Assembly: GCA_015233565.1 (NCBI GenBank)
Contig: JADFXM010000027.1
Coordinates: forward strand, 1 to 64,000
Direction: 5' to 3'
Origin: Candidatus Rifleibacteriota bacterium
GTDB lineage: Bacteria > Muiribacteriota > Ozemobacteria > Ozemobacterales > Ozemobacteraceae
Length of the DNA: 64,000 nt
Shown in pieces: positions 25,860 through 34,464 of the stretch. Position 1 is the first letter of the stretch; every line of letters starts with the position of its first letter. Both the position numbers and the translations under genes were made by a program. The notes under the pieces were generated by a model, which saw only the letters and a list, made by a program, of their open reading frames with translations, was not told the origin of the DNA and did no database searches.

Positions 25860-26264
25860 ATGCCAGAGTGTAATGAACTTGAGACCATTTCCAAACAATG
25901 GATTTCGCTGTGGTGCCCTCCTGTCGACTGGAAGCTGTTCGATCAACTTCATTCCGATCATTTTGAAGATTGTTCTTCCGGAGGGCGCCCTCCGACCAAG
26001 GAGGGTTTTGCACAAGGGCTTAAAGAGTTTGTCACTGCATTTCCCGACCTTCATACAACAATTGAAGATCTGGTAATAGACGAAAAAAAGTCCCAAGTTG
26101 CCGTTCGCTGGTCAGCACACGGCACGAATCGATTGCCATTTCTTGGAAACGGCCCTACAAATCGGATTACACAAATTTCCGGTATCGAAATCATAGAGAT
26201 CAGTAATGGGAAAATTGTTCGCCGTTGGGGAGAATGGGATATTTCAGCCCATTTCGAAAAATAA
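25860..26264 (+). CDS. SnoaL-like (NTF2-fold) protein
   Basis: A 134-aa protein with GAGGG upstream of the ATG. Its pattern of an N-terminal helix, DQLHSDHFEDCS, KEGFAQGLKEFVTAFPDLHTTIEDLVIDE, VAVRWSAHGTN and a final beta-hairpin with NGKIVRRWGEWD matches SnoaL/ketosteroid-isomerase-like ester cyclases. Members bind small hydrophobic ligands in a cone-shaped pocket; many have no known reaction. It lies 55 bp after the GH13 gene, possibly co-transcribed, without an evident metabolic link. Confidence 0.8.
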   Translation: MPECNELETISKQWISLWCPPVDWKLFDQLHSDHFEDCSSGGRPPTKEGFAQGLKEFVTAFPDLHTTIEDLVIDEKKSQVAVRWSAHGTNRLPFLGNGPTNRITQISGIEIIEISNGKIVRRWGEWDISAHFEK

Positions 26265-26360
26265 TGGTTTCCGTTATCCTGGAAAATGAAAACTTGCCGA
26301 AACCAAATTTTCAATGTAATAATATTTTACAAAACTACCGTGTGAAGGAGTGGAAAATTT

Positions 26361-26927
26361 ATGGAGAAAATTAAAATTGGTAAAAATGCGTTTGTTTACC
26401 CTATGCCAATGGCTCTTGTCGGCTCAGTTGTGAATGGGAAAGAAAATTTCATGGCCGTGGGATGGATTTCCAGAGTCAATTTCAGCCCCGCAATGATAGG
26501 AATTTCCCTGGGACCCCACTTTACCAATAAAGGAATTGAAGAAGGAAAAGAATTCAGCGTAAATATTCCTGGTATTTCCATGATGGAAAAAACCGATCAT
26601 TGCGGCCTAGTGTCAGGAGCAAACACTGATAAATCCAAATTTTTCGAAGTTTTTTATGGCGATTTGAAAAATGCCCCACTCATTAAGGAATGCCCGATTT
26701 GTATTGCGTGCAAGCTATTTTCCGCTGTCAAGCTCCCCTCTAATACCTTGTACATTGGCGAAATTGTTGAAGCTTACTCCGAAGAACGTTATCTTACTGA
26801 CGGAAAACCCGATGTCAAAAAGATCAATCCATTTTCTTTGACAATGCCCGACAACAACTATTGGGAAGTCGGAAACAACGTCGGTAAAGCCTGGAACGTC
26901 GGGAAAACACCAACAACTTCAAAATAA
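26361..26927 (+). CDS. Flavin reductase-like / flavoredoxin-family protein
   Basis: A 188-aa protein with GAAGGAG before the ATG. It shows the FMN-binding split-barrel pattern of DIM6/NTAB flavoproteins: VYPMPMALVGSVVNGKENFMAVGW, PAMIGISLGPHFTNKGI, EFSVNIPG, KTDHCGLVSGANTDK, and a C-terminal IGEIVEAY. Such proteins bind FMN and reduce it or pass electrons. Single cysteines are present but no CxxC. The stop codon abuts, and may lie inside, a dispersed repeat copy. Confidence 0.83.
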   Translation: MEKIKIGKNAFVYPMPMALVGSVVNGKENFMAVGWISRVNFSPAMIGISLGPHFTNKGIEEGKEFSVNIPGISMMEKTDHCGLVSGANTDKSKFFEVFYGDLKNAPLIKECPICIACKLFSAVKLPSNTLYIGEIVEAYSEERYLTDGKPDVKKINPFSLTMPDNNYWEVGNNVGKAWNVGKTPTTSK

Positions 26928-27067
26928 CTCTTCTGTTCCATTTGAGCTTCTCTTCAAGTCGCTCAAAGCTTGGTTTGATAATGATTTGCTTCCGCTCAAA
27001 GTGATTTTCTTTGAGCGGTCTTGTGATTAGCATCATTTGCACTTTTAAAGAGGTTAAGTGGAACTGT
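26921..27067 (+). repeat. Dispersed repeat family 2, copy A (135-bp core)
   Basis: The core 26933-27067 begins CTGTTCCATTT and ends AAGTGGAACTGT, an inverted terminal pair. Its reverse-complement partner is 37131-37265, also 135 bp and clearly similar by eye (shared CGCTCAAAGCT, CTCAAAGTGATTTT, ATTAGCATCAT, TTTTAAAGAG). Similarity may extend about 12 bases leftward into the end of the flavin reductase gene. It contains a 10-bp hairpin, CCGCTCAAAG/CTTTGAGCGG. No coding capacity. Confidence 0.8.
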
Positions 27068-27423
27068 AAAAATAATACAAACTTCAAAAACAAGAACATA
27101 ATTTTTCAATTGATTCCAGCATCAAAGCTGATTTCTCGACCTGAAGTCTTGAAAATATTATTAATCTTCAATCTGTTTGCTGAAGGGAATGAACAAACCA
27201 CCGGTGGGTTCTATTTTGACCTGATCTCCCGGAAAAATTATTACTACGCAGAATTTTTTTGATTTCATGAGCATTTGGCAAAAAAATATCAGTGTTGCAA
27301 TTGTAGCTATGCATTTTGGGGCAATATATTTACAAATATAGTGATAATGTTCTTTAAGAAGCGTCTAGTTATAGAATCTGCGGAAATTCAGGTTTTGCCA
27401 AATTAGGTGCTTAGTTTCCCGAT
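27068..27423. other. Intergenic region without convincing gene
   Basis: AT-rich spacer between convergent genes. The 83-aa frame at 27011-27262 starts inside the repeat and lacks a good SD. No terminator with a U-run was found. Confidence 0.3.
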
Positions 27424-28755
27424 CTACTTCTCAGATGCTGAAATGTTTTCGAATGAATCCGCTGCAGCCGCAAGATCTGCCGCTTTTATTTCTTCATCTA
27501 TCGCTTCATCTTCAGGGCCAATCTCTTCCGAGGAGGCAGTCAGCTTTGCAATAAAATCGTTGTCGAGCTTTTTGTTGAGCTGCTGAAAAGCCAGTGCTGT
27601 TAAAGCTTTTGGCAAAACTACTGACATTACATCTGAAGTTTCGATTTTCTTTTTTTCGGAATATGCTAAAAGAAGAGGAATTGCCGGATTAAGCGTCGAT
27701 CCCCAATTTTGAAGCGCAAAAATCGCTGTCTTGCGAAGCGGGCTCTGTTTTTCAGTCAAAAGCTTTTTGAAGCCGTCGATACTCTTATCGCCCTTGCTGA
27801 AAAAATCAACAAGCGCTTCTGCAGCCACTCCGCGGAGGCCTGTATTCGAATCACCTAATACATTGAAAAGGGCTGGAAGGGAGTCATGCCCATATTTTCC
27901 CCAACTTCCAAGTAATTGTGCCGCTTTCAACCGCAAATTTCCAAACTTTTTGCTCAGAAGAACTTTGATAATATCTTGTGCCAAAGCTTCGGATGGCTCT
28001 TTGAGAGTGCTTGAAAGATCAAGTCCGGCACGTATCAAACGCAGATTCTTGCCATTCAGCATTTCCGTAATTGCCGGAAGTTTTTCACGTCCCATGGCTG
28101 CAAGTTTATCAAAAGTCTGTTTGGCTTTTCCGGCGTTCAAAAGGTCCTTAACCGATTTAAGGGCGGAACTCGCTTTCCCTTGAACCGCTCCAAGTTTTTC
28201 TTGTACAAACGAAGCTTTATCGCTTATTCCATCTGGCACGACTTTTTCTGCTGTTTCTGCTGTTTTTGCTGCCCCAGCTTCCTTCTTTCCAATCGAAGCT
28301 GATCGAGCAGGATTCTTACCCCCACTGCTTTCTTTCTCTTTCTCTTTCTCTTTCTCTTTCTCTTTCTCTTTCTCTTTATCCTTATACTTATCAGCTTTAT
28401 CTATTTCTTTATCTTTTTCTTTATCTTTTTCTTTATCTTTTTCTTTATCTTTTTCTTTATCTTTTTCTTCATCGGCCATAGCATCCGCAAGCCCTTTATC
28501 TTCTACGTTTTCAGGCTTTTCAAGTTCATCAGCCTTCCCAGCATTATCTGCTTTTCCCAACTTATCGGCATCTCCAGCTTGTACAGACTTTTCAGAAGTA
28601 CCAGTTCCTATTTCTTGCGAGTTTCCAGTTTTTTCAGCCTCTTTCGCGCTTCCAGCTTTCTCGGCCTTATCCAATTTCTCAATCGAATCAGTCTTCGCCG
28701 TTAAAAGTACTCCCGTAAACAAAAATACCAATATCAGAATTATTTTTCTATTCAA
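27424..28755 (-). CDS. Secreted HEAT-like protein with long Lys/Glu/Asp repeat linker
   Basis: The 443-aa product begins MNRKIILILVFLFTGVLLTA, a signal peptide. Residues ~20-95 are an alanine/lysine/glutamate-rich low-complexity segment, ~95-142 a highly charged (KEKD)n and (KE)n tract encoded by simple DNA repeats, and ~200-400 form HEAT-like helices (LRLKAAQLLGSWGKYG, LRGVAAEALVDFFSKG, LRKTAIFALQNWGS). HEAT arrays bind proteins. It is the last gene of a four-gene operon; its ATG overlaps the preceding gene by 8 bp. Probably periplasmic; function unknown. Confidence 0.75.
   Translation of the reverse strand: MNRKIILILVFLFTGVLLTAKTDSIEKLDKAEKAGSAKEAEKTGNSQEIGTGTSEKSVQAGDADKLGKADNAGKADELEKPENVEDKGLADAMADEEKDKEKDKEKDKEKDKEKDKEIDKADKYKDKEKEKEKEKEKEKEKESSGGKNPARSASIGKKEAGAAKTAETAEKVVPDGISDKASFVQEKLGAVQGKASSALKSVKDLLNAGKAKQTFDKLAAMGREKLPAITEMLNGKNLRLIRAGLDLSSTLKEPSEALAQDIIKVLLSKKFGNLRLKAAQLLGSWGKYGHDSLPALFNVLGDSNTGLRGVAAEALVDFFSKGDKSIDGFKKLLTEKQSPLRKTAIFALQNWGSTLNPAIPLLLAYSEKKKIETSDVMSVVLPKALTALAFQQLNKKLDNDFIAKLTASSEEIGPEDEAIDEEIKAADLAAAADSFENISASEK
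28329..28470. repeat. In-frame simple repeats: hexamer (TTTCTC)n and 12-mer (TCTTTATCTTTT)n
   Basis: About eight copies of a hexamer (about 28329-28376) and about five copies of a 12-mer (about 28408-28468) lie inside the HEAT-like gene and encode its KE and KEKD tracts. The unit lengths are multiples of three, so copy-number change would lengthen or shorten the linker without breaking the frame. Confidence 0.85.
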
Positions 28756-31700
28756 GATTGATCACCACTTTTGTCATAATTCCCTCTGGAGTGAAATCCA
28801 ACGTGGAAGTTACCCCCAGTATTTTCGAAATAAAATCATTTATCGGAACTTTTGGATCAGAAATCAATGGCTGGAGTCTATTTTCAGCACTTCCATGCTT
28901 TGTACAGGAGATTGTGTTCCCATCTGAAAGCAATTGATATGTTCCCTGTTCGGGGCATAACGGCACAAACCCATTGATTTTAAGAGACTCTTCAGCCCAC
29001 TTTTCGGGAGGAATCTTGCGAAATTCGTTCAGAACATTCAGTACCCCAAGATTGCTGTTGCAAACTTCTCTCAGACGTTCCTGCCAAAGAATATTCAATT
29101 TTTCTGCAATTTGGGATCTGTTTTTGCAATTAAGCCTGATCTGAAAATTGGCTTGAGTTTTTGTGACGTTAGTTGGATTAGAAAGTATTTCGGAAAGGAT
29201 GTTTCTCTGATTCGAAATGAACAATTGTCCGGAATAAACCATGAAATGCAGATGAAATTTTATAATAAATATCGTGATATCAAGAGTATGAATTGTCGGA
29301 CCACCTTTTACACCTGATTCCACACAGTATCCAATAATTTTATCCATAGGTGGAGCCCCACTTTGATTGTGCCGGGCGCTTTCCTTGGTTAAAGCTTCTA
29401 TCAATTCCGAAATAAATTTCTCGCCACGATTTTCGTCTTTCAGAGAAATCGTTCCATAGGTTGGAACTTGAAGGCAAGACAAGAGTATCGTGCCCCCAAT
29501 AACCGACAGGAAATTCCCCTGACGCAAAAGTTGCATAGGTGCATAAAAAGTGCCTGAATTGGCAGAGTCGAAAGTAAACTGAATCGGAGAATCTACAAGG
29601 TTCACGGAAAAAGACTCTCCAAAAGTCTGTTCAACATCGGTGGTGGAAAAAGAAGTTCTACCCAATAACTCACTTAGAGTAACCGCATTGAAGGTATCAT
29701 TCCTCAACATTGGAGGAAAATTGATTTTCCCAAGAAACTGAAAAAAAGTCTTTTCATGTGTGGGAAAATTAAACTCAGCAGGCTTTTCACCACCAACACT
29801 TGCCAACTCCTTGTAAATGGAATTCTCAACAAGTGGAAGAATACAAGTCTCAGCACCTATTTCCTTGTCACGTAGTGTAAATCTGATGCCGATTGGATCG
29901 AAAAACTTTGACCAGTAGGAATTATAATCTTCGACAAATTGTCTATAGGCCTTGGCTTCGACGGGAGATGCAAATTTCGGAACTCCATCAATAATCGCAC
30001 TCAAAAAGCGGTTTTTTCCATGTACAGAGCAACAGGGTTCGCCACTTGCATCAAAGGAATATCTGCCCTTGTCCGGGCAGGCCAGATAATTTTTTCCTAA
30101 AAATTTAGCATTCTGGAGTAAATTGATATCGTTTCCGGGAGTTCCTTTAAAGTAGCTCCACATGGTACTTGCGTTTGAAAGCATCTTGAGATTGGTTGAA
30201 CAAATCAGCCTTCTCAAACGCCCTATTTTGCTTTTGGAACTTACCAATCGTCGAATATGGGCATCTGACAGATACAAAAAGGCGTCTTCCCTTTCATTGT
30301 AAAGCGGAAAAATGGTTCGCATATATCTAAAATCCGGCGTTTTCGCCAGTGACTCAATTTTCGTCTGAAATGAGTCAATTATCCATTTTATGGCCGTTCC
30401 CGAATTCGAGTAAATCTTGTAGTTGTCTAAAGTACAAGAATACGAATCTACTATATGATCGCTTGTGAATAAGTGATAAATAGGAACATCGCCATATTTC
30501 CCGTTTTCTTCTTTCGCTTCAGGGAATTTTGCACGAGTATTTGAAAACAATCTTTGAGAATTCATTTCGAAAATCCCAGGTTGTTTAAGGCTGAAGATGA
30601 CTGAAACATCAGATCCCTCGTTGATAAACGGGTCAGAACCGGTTATTGCCAGATCTGCAATGACTTTATCTCCGAACAGTTTCGTCAAATCTGATAGTTC
30701 CAGTGACAGTTGAGTCAAAAGCTTATCCCTGATTTTGGAATCCCTTGAGGAGGCTTGAAGTGTTTGAAGGATCGCGGTTCCCCAATGGTCAGAAAAATCG
30801 GAAAACCTTATTTCACTGTTGATATCTGAAAATCGCAAATAGTAAAAACAATACGGCACAAGATTCGAAATTGGCTCAATTTCGGGGGTCTGACTTCCAA
30901 TCATTTTAATAAATGGATGGGACTTGACCTGTGGGCCAGCTAAATTCCTAATTGGGATCTTTGAAATTGTTTCGCTTGCCAAAAGATGTGTGTTTGTCAT
31001 TCTATCAAGTTGAAGTGACTCCTGGACAGCTAATGCTCCGGTTGTCAAAGAAAATAAATCAACTGAACGCTGTGAATTGAAGAATATCCTGGAATTTTCA
31101 TTATTGAAATTTCCGGACAAATTGGCTGAAAGAATCTTTGGGACTTGATTTCGGAAATAGGAAAAAAAACTTTCTTCGGGAGAAAGCAGACCGTTTAAGG
31201 AAAAACTCTCATCCTGGGCAAGAAACCAACCTTGGGTTAAATCCTGTGAATCTTGCCAACGTGATGTTTTTTTGGGGAAGTAAATCTCAGCCTCTAAAAT
31301 TCTTTCCCCTGAAACTCTGTTGGTTAGGGAAAAAACTTTTCGCCCTGGGTCTCGATATCTTCCGTAAATGGATAGACCGAAATCTTTGGAAAAACCTGCT
31401 AACATTCTTTCCCGAAGCAGTTTTTCTAATTCCATTTGTCTATTTTGGAGGCTCTCCCGCCTTTTTCCAAGTTCTTCCCTTTTTATCTTTATGTCAGAAA
31501 GCTCTTTCTTGAATTGATCGAGCTCTTCGGAGGGAATTTTTAGTTTGCCTGCTTCAACCTCGGAAATAAGATTTTCACAAAAAGTCATCCTCTCTCTTTT
31601 CGAAGATTCGGTAGTCCAGTAATCCTGTAATTCAATTTTAATAGCTTTTGCCTCTTCGGCGAATTCCCAGGAAAAACTTGCCGGATCAACCCAGCCACTG

Positions 31701-31936
31701 TATCTATTTTCCAAATCGCCGGGAACCATTTTCCTCACTGAAAATATATCTTCAGGAGAAAATTTATAAAACATCCCGGAGGGAATATTTCCCTGCAGCT
31801 CATTTTTAGACAATGAGATTCGGAAAGTAGGAGAAAGCGAATCTTTTCCAAATATTGTTTGAAAGGCTATAACCTGCATAGGAAGTGTGAAAAGAAGAAA
31901 CAGACAACAAATTCGACAGATTTTCAGGACTTTCAT
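28748..31936 (-). CDS. Very large secreted protein with two CPxxGxY...CxxHG motifs
   Basis: The 1062-aa frame starts with MKVLKICRICCLFLLFTLPMQ, a signal peptide, preceded by AAGGTGAG. A coiled-coil-like segment (~125-180) follows, then long alternating beta/alpha sequence without a family I recognise. Two cysteine motifs stand out: CPDKGRYSFDASGEPCCSVHG-like (+ strand about 30016-30080) and CPEQGTYQLLSDG...SCTKHG near the C-terminus (about 28885-28955). I know this pattern from the C-termini of type II secretion and type IV pilus pseudopilins. Here it sits twice in a non-pilin. The ATG overlaps the stop of the upstream gene (ATGA). Presumably exported; function unknown. Confidence 0.75.
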   Translation of the reverse strand: MKVLKICRICCLFLLFTLPMQVIAFQTIFGKDSLSPTFRISLSKNELQGNIPSGMFYKFSPEDIFSVRKMVPGDLENRYSGWVDPASFSWEFAEEAKAIKIELQDYWTTESSKRERMTFCENLISEVEAGKLKIPSEELDQFKKELSDIKIKREELGKRRESLQNRQMELEKLLRERMLAGFSKDFGLSIYGRYRDPGRKVFSLTNRVSGERILEAEIYFPKKTSRWQDSQDLTQGWFLAQDESFSLNGLLSPEESFFSYFRNQVPKILSANLSGNFNNENSRIFFNSQRSVDLFSLTTGALAVQESLQLDRMTNTHLLASETISKIPIRNLAGPQVKSHPFIKMIGSQTPEIEPISNLVPYCFYYLRFSDINSEIRFSDFSDHWGTAILQTLQASSRDSKIRDKLLTQLSLELSDLTKLFGDKVIADLAITGSDPFINEGSDVSVIFSLKQPGIFEMNSQRLFSNTRAKFPEAKEENGKYGDVPIYHLFTSDHIVDSYSCTLDNYKIYSNSGTAIKWIIDSFQTKIESLAKTPDFRYMRTIFPLYNEREDAFLYLSDAHIRRLVSSKSKIGRLRRLICSTNLKMLSNASTMWSYFKGTPGNDINLLQNAKFLGKNYLACPDKGRYSFDASGEPCCSVHGKNRFLSAIIDGVPKFASPVEAKAYRQFVEDYNSYWSKFFDPIGIRFTLRDKEIGAETCILPLVENSIYKELASVGGEKPAEFNFPTHEKTFFQFLGKINFPPMLRNDTFNAVTLSELLGRTSFSTTDVEQTFGESFSVNLVDSPIQFTFDSANSGTFYAPMQLLRQGNFLSVIGGTILLSCLQVPTYGTISLKDENRGEKFISELIEALTKESARHNQSGAPPMDKIIGYCVESGVKGGPTIHTLDITIFIIKFHLHFMVYSGQLFISNQRNILSEILSNPTNVTKTQANFQIRLNCKNRSQIAEKLNILWQERLREVCNSNLGVLNVLNEFRKIPPEKWAEESLKINGFVPLCPEQGTYQLLSDGNTISCTKHGSAENRLQPLISDPKVPINDFISKILGVTSTLDFTPEGIMTKVVINLE

Positions 31937-33096
31937 TTTTTCAGCTCACCTTTCTCCGCAAGCCTCCAGAAATACCAGGCAGCGATTGTTCTGTAGGGTT
32001 TCCACTTCATTCCGAATTCAGCCGTTTCTGCAGGTGTCGGAAGCTCCTTTAGACGAAGGTATATGGATAACCCTTTTCTTACCCCCAGGTCGTTAACAGG
32101 CCACACATCAAGATGGCCCAATCGGAAAATCAAAAGCATTTCTACTGTCCAGGGGCCAATTCCTTTTACTTTGGTAAGAATCTCAATGATTTTTTCATTT
32201 TCCATGTTGGACAATTCTTGGAAATCCGGTATTTGCTTCATCAAAGTTTTCTCTGAAAGGTCTCTGAGAGCAGCGGTTTTAGCTCTTGAAAGGCCGCATT
32301 CGCGGAGTTTTTCATCTGTAGCTTTTAAAATATGTTCAGGAAGAATTCTTTTGCCTTTCTGGACGGCGGTTCTTACCCGTGCAGATATTGTTGAAGCAGC
32401 TTTTCCACTGAGTTGTTGTGAGATAATCGAATCGAAAAGAGCGTCAAAAATGCTCTGCTCGTGATCTATCTCAACCTTAAAGGGTCCAAAAGATTCAACA
32501 AGCCGTGAGAATTTTTTGTCCCGGGAACATAAATACTCGACCCCAGTCTCAATCTCACCCTTCTTCCTGTTTTTGTAAAGGTTGGGAAATGCACCCTCGA
32601 TGCTTAGAAGATATGCTTTCAATTTGGCTCCTCCGTGTGCTGAAAAGCCTCCAAGCATATTTCCAGCCGAAAGAACGCGATGACATGGGATAAGAAATCC
32701 TACGGGATTTTTACCCATAGCAGTTCCAACAGCTCTTGCCGCCCCAGGTTTCCCGCTTTTTTCAGCCAACTCAGCGTAAGTGACAGTCTTTCCTGGCAAA
32801 ACCTTTCTGAGATTGTTATAGATCTCTTTATAAAAGTCGGAATAACCTTCAAGGTCAATCTCGAGATCCAAAAAATCATCGAATTTTCCATCCAGATGTT
32901 TATGGATACGATCGATAATTCCCTTTATGAACGCCGGAGGCTTTTTCGTTTCCTCAGTTTGAGAGCATTTCCGAATTTTTTCTGACAACTCAGTCACACT
33001 TTTTTCCGGAAAACCGAAATAATTGATTCCCTTTTCATTCCAAGCGATTCCACAGGTTCCAATGGTGGTTTCAAAAAGAAAAAAGCCCGATTTCAT
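31933..33096 (-). CDS. Fused O6-alkylguanine-DNA alkyltransferase and AlkA-type DNA glycosylase
   Basis: I place the start at ATG 33096 (MKSGFFLFET), nine bases after GGAG; the track's 33111 would overlap the cytochrome gene. Residues ~1-170 are an Ogt/Ada-type alkyltransferase: TVTYAELAEKSGKPGAARAVG, then NPVGFLIPCHRVL with the acceptor Cys, then GGFSAHGGAKLKAYLL. Residues ~185-385 are an HhH-GPD glycosylase of AlkA type: FDALFDSIISQQLSGKAAST, the hairpin VKGIGPWTVEMLLIF, and the catalytic Asp in VWPVNDLGVRKG. One domain removes alkyl groups from O6-guanine directly, the other excises N-alkylated purines. Combining them in one chain is uncommon. It lies second in a four-gene operon and overlaps the next gene by 4 bp. 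Confidence 0.93.
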   Translation of the reverse strand: MKSGFFLFETTIGTCGIAWNEKGINYFGFPEKSVTELSEKIRKCSQTEETKKPPAFIKGIIDRIHKHLDGKFDDFLDLEIDLEGYSDFYKEIYNNLRKVLPGKTVTYAELAEKSGKPGAARAVGTAMGKNPVGFLIPCHRVLSAGNMLGGFSAHGGAKLKAYLLSIEGAFPNLYKNRKKGEIETGVEYLCSRDKKFSRLVESFGPFKVEIDHEQSIFDALFDSIISQQLSGKAASTISARVRTAVQKGKRILPEHILKATDEKLRECGLSRAKTAALRDLSEKTLMKQIPDFQELSNMENEKIIEILTKVKGIGPWTVEMLLIFRLGHLDVWPVNDLGVRKGLSIYLRLKELPTPAETAEFGMKWKPYRTIAAWYFWRLAEKGELKK

Positions 33097-33097
33097 A

Positions 33098-33931
33098 TTA
33101 TTTATCTCCATGACAACGTGAACATACTTCCTTGTCCTGATGGCAGGCCTGGCATTTCAATGGATCCGCCTCAGCGCTGAGACCATGTCGTCTAGCAACC
33201 CATGCGGGAGTATGATCTCTTGGACGGCGAGAATGGCAAGCTAAACAGCTCGAATCTTCATGACAGGGTTGGCAGCTTTTTGGATCCAGGCGGTAATCCA
33301 GGCCGTGTTTTTTTTCGTAAAACCGTCCGTGGTCAGCTGGCCGCGGTGTTTTCGAGTGACACAAAACGCAGGTCATTTTGGCCTTTAAGCCTATATGGCA
33401 TTTCAAACAACCTTTCATGCCGAAATCAACCTGCTTCCCATCCAATGATTCCCAGGCTTCAACTTTGGAATGGCATTCAGTACAATCTGTTTTGGAGTGT
33501 TTCTGGTGGGAAAATCCTGGTTTCAACTTGTTTCTTTCACGATCCCGTTCCGTTTTTCCAGGTTTTCCGAGATGGCAAAGTCCACAATCACTCTTTTTCT
33601 TATTTTGAAAATGACAGGCTAAACAAACTTTTTCAGGAGGTCTGCCAAATGTAACTGGTGGAGCAGGAGGAGCTGAAGCAGTTGTTGGTTCATTCAATAT
33701 GCGCGGAAGGCTGGCAATTCGTGAAAGCCTCAAGGGCGCCCAACCTTCAGGCAATGTTGGCATCCCTGAGGGATTGGGCTTCTCTTTATGACACGCTTCG
33801 CATTTTATCCTGGCGTCAGCATGTGTTTTGTGGGAAAATCTAAGATTGCTTGTTTGGCTTAAACCATAAATTGTGGATAAAATAGCCAGAAAGCAGAAAA
33901 AAAGAGAGGAAATTTCAATATATTTCTTCAT
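33098..33931 (-). CDS. Decahaem c-type cytochrome
   Basis: The start at ATG 33931 (MKKYIEISSLFFCFLAILS) follows GAGGGG; the track's 33955 start is earlier. The 277-aa product has a signal peptide or anchor and then ten CxxCH motifs (for example CEACH, CLACH, CGLCH, CTECH, CLKCH, CVLCH, CQPCH, CSRCH). Additional distal-ligand-type histidines occur in FSHKTH and FSHQKH, as in c7-type multihaem cytochromes. It should carry electrons in the periplasm. No membrane partner, reductase or porin-cytochrome conduit lies beside it. It leads an operon followed 1 bp later by the DNA-repair fusion gene, an unexpected neighbour. Confidence 0.93.
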   Translation of the reverse strand: MKKYIEISSLFFCFLAILSTIYGLSQTSNLRFSHKTHADARIKCEACHKEKPNPSGMPTLPEGWAPLRLSRIASLPRILNEPTTASAPPAPPVTFGRPPEKVCLACHFQNKKKSDCGLCHLGKPGKTERDRERNKLKPGFSHQKHSKTDCTECHSKVEAWESLDGKQVDFGMKGCLKCHIGLKAKMTCVLCHSKTPRPADHGRFYEKKHGLDYRLDPKSCQPCHEDSSCLACHSRRPRDHTPAWVARRHGLSAEADPLKCQACHQDKEVCSRCHGDK

Positions 33932-34464
33932 GGGTTTCCCCTCGAATATTAACACATTCCGACATTTTTAAAAATACGGTATTATACCAATCAGGAATTA
34001 TCCATTTGAGTGCTGGAGCGAAATTCAGAACCGTTAAGTTCTAGTGTTGCAACAAATCGCGAAACATAAAGAGTCCGGCCTTACAAAAATTGGTTTAATT
34101 AACATTTAATTTTTTCCAATTTCAGATTTCCAAACCTCGGGGATTTAAATATGATACCATTTTTTCGATTAATGAATCACCAAGTTGCTTTGGAAGGCAT
34201 CTTCTGATTTATTTTTATGAATGTTGGTCTCAGGGTAAAATCCAACCGAAAAGTATTCCAAAATCAGGAAAATACCTTTTGAAGCTATTTTCCGAGAAAA
34301 TGCAAACTATCGATAACAGGAATTCTGAATTTGCATTAGTTTTTTCTAACAAATGTCTTTTCATCGTGTTATAAATTTTCCACAAATAGAACGTAACTTC
34401 TTGCGAAGTTGTGTCTGAACCTAAATGAATAATTGCTATACAACAATTCTACGAAATTAAAACC
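33932..34464. other. Intergenic region upstream of the cytochrome operon
   Basis: A 533-bp AT-rich spacer that must hold the operon promoter. An ATACCAAT sequence near 33975 resembles the end of the 14144 element, but no full copy is present. No gene or RNA recognised. Confidence 0.3.

Noticed and set aside
28329-28470. Regular short repeats as a possible CRISPR array
   Set aside because: Units are 6 and 12 bp without spacers and lie in frame within a coding sequence.
29111-29317. Small ORFs opposite the 1062-aa gene and similar antisense frames across the window
   Set aside because: They are shadows within long, well supported genes, without SD or conserved motifs.
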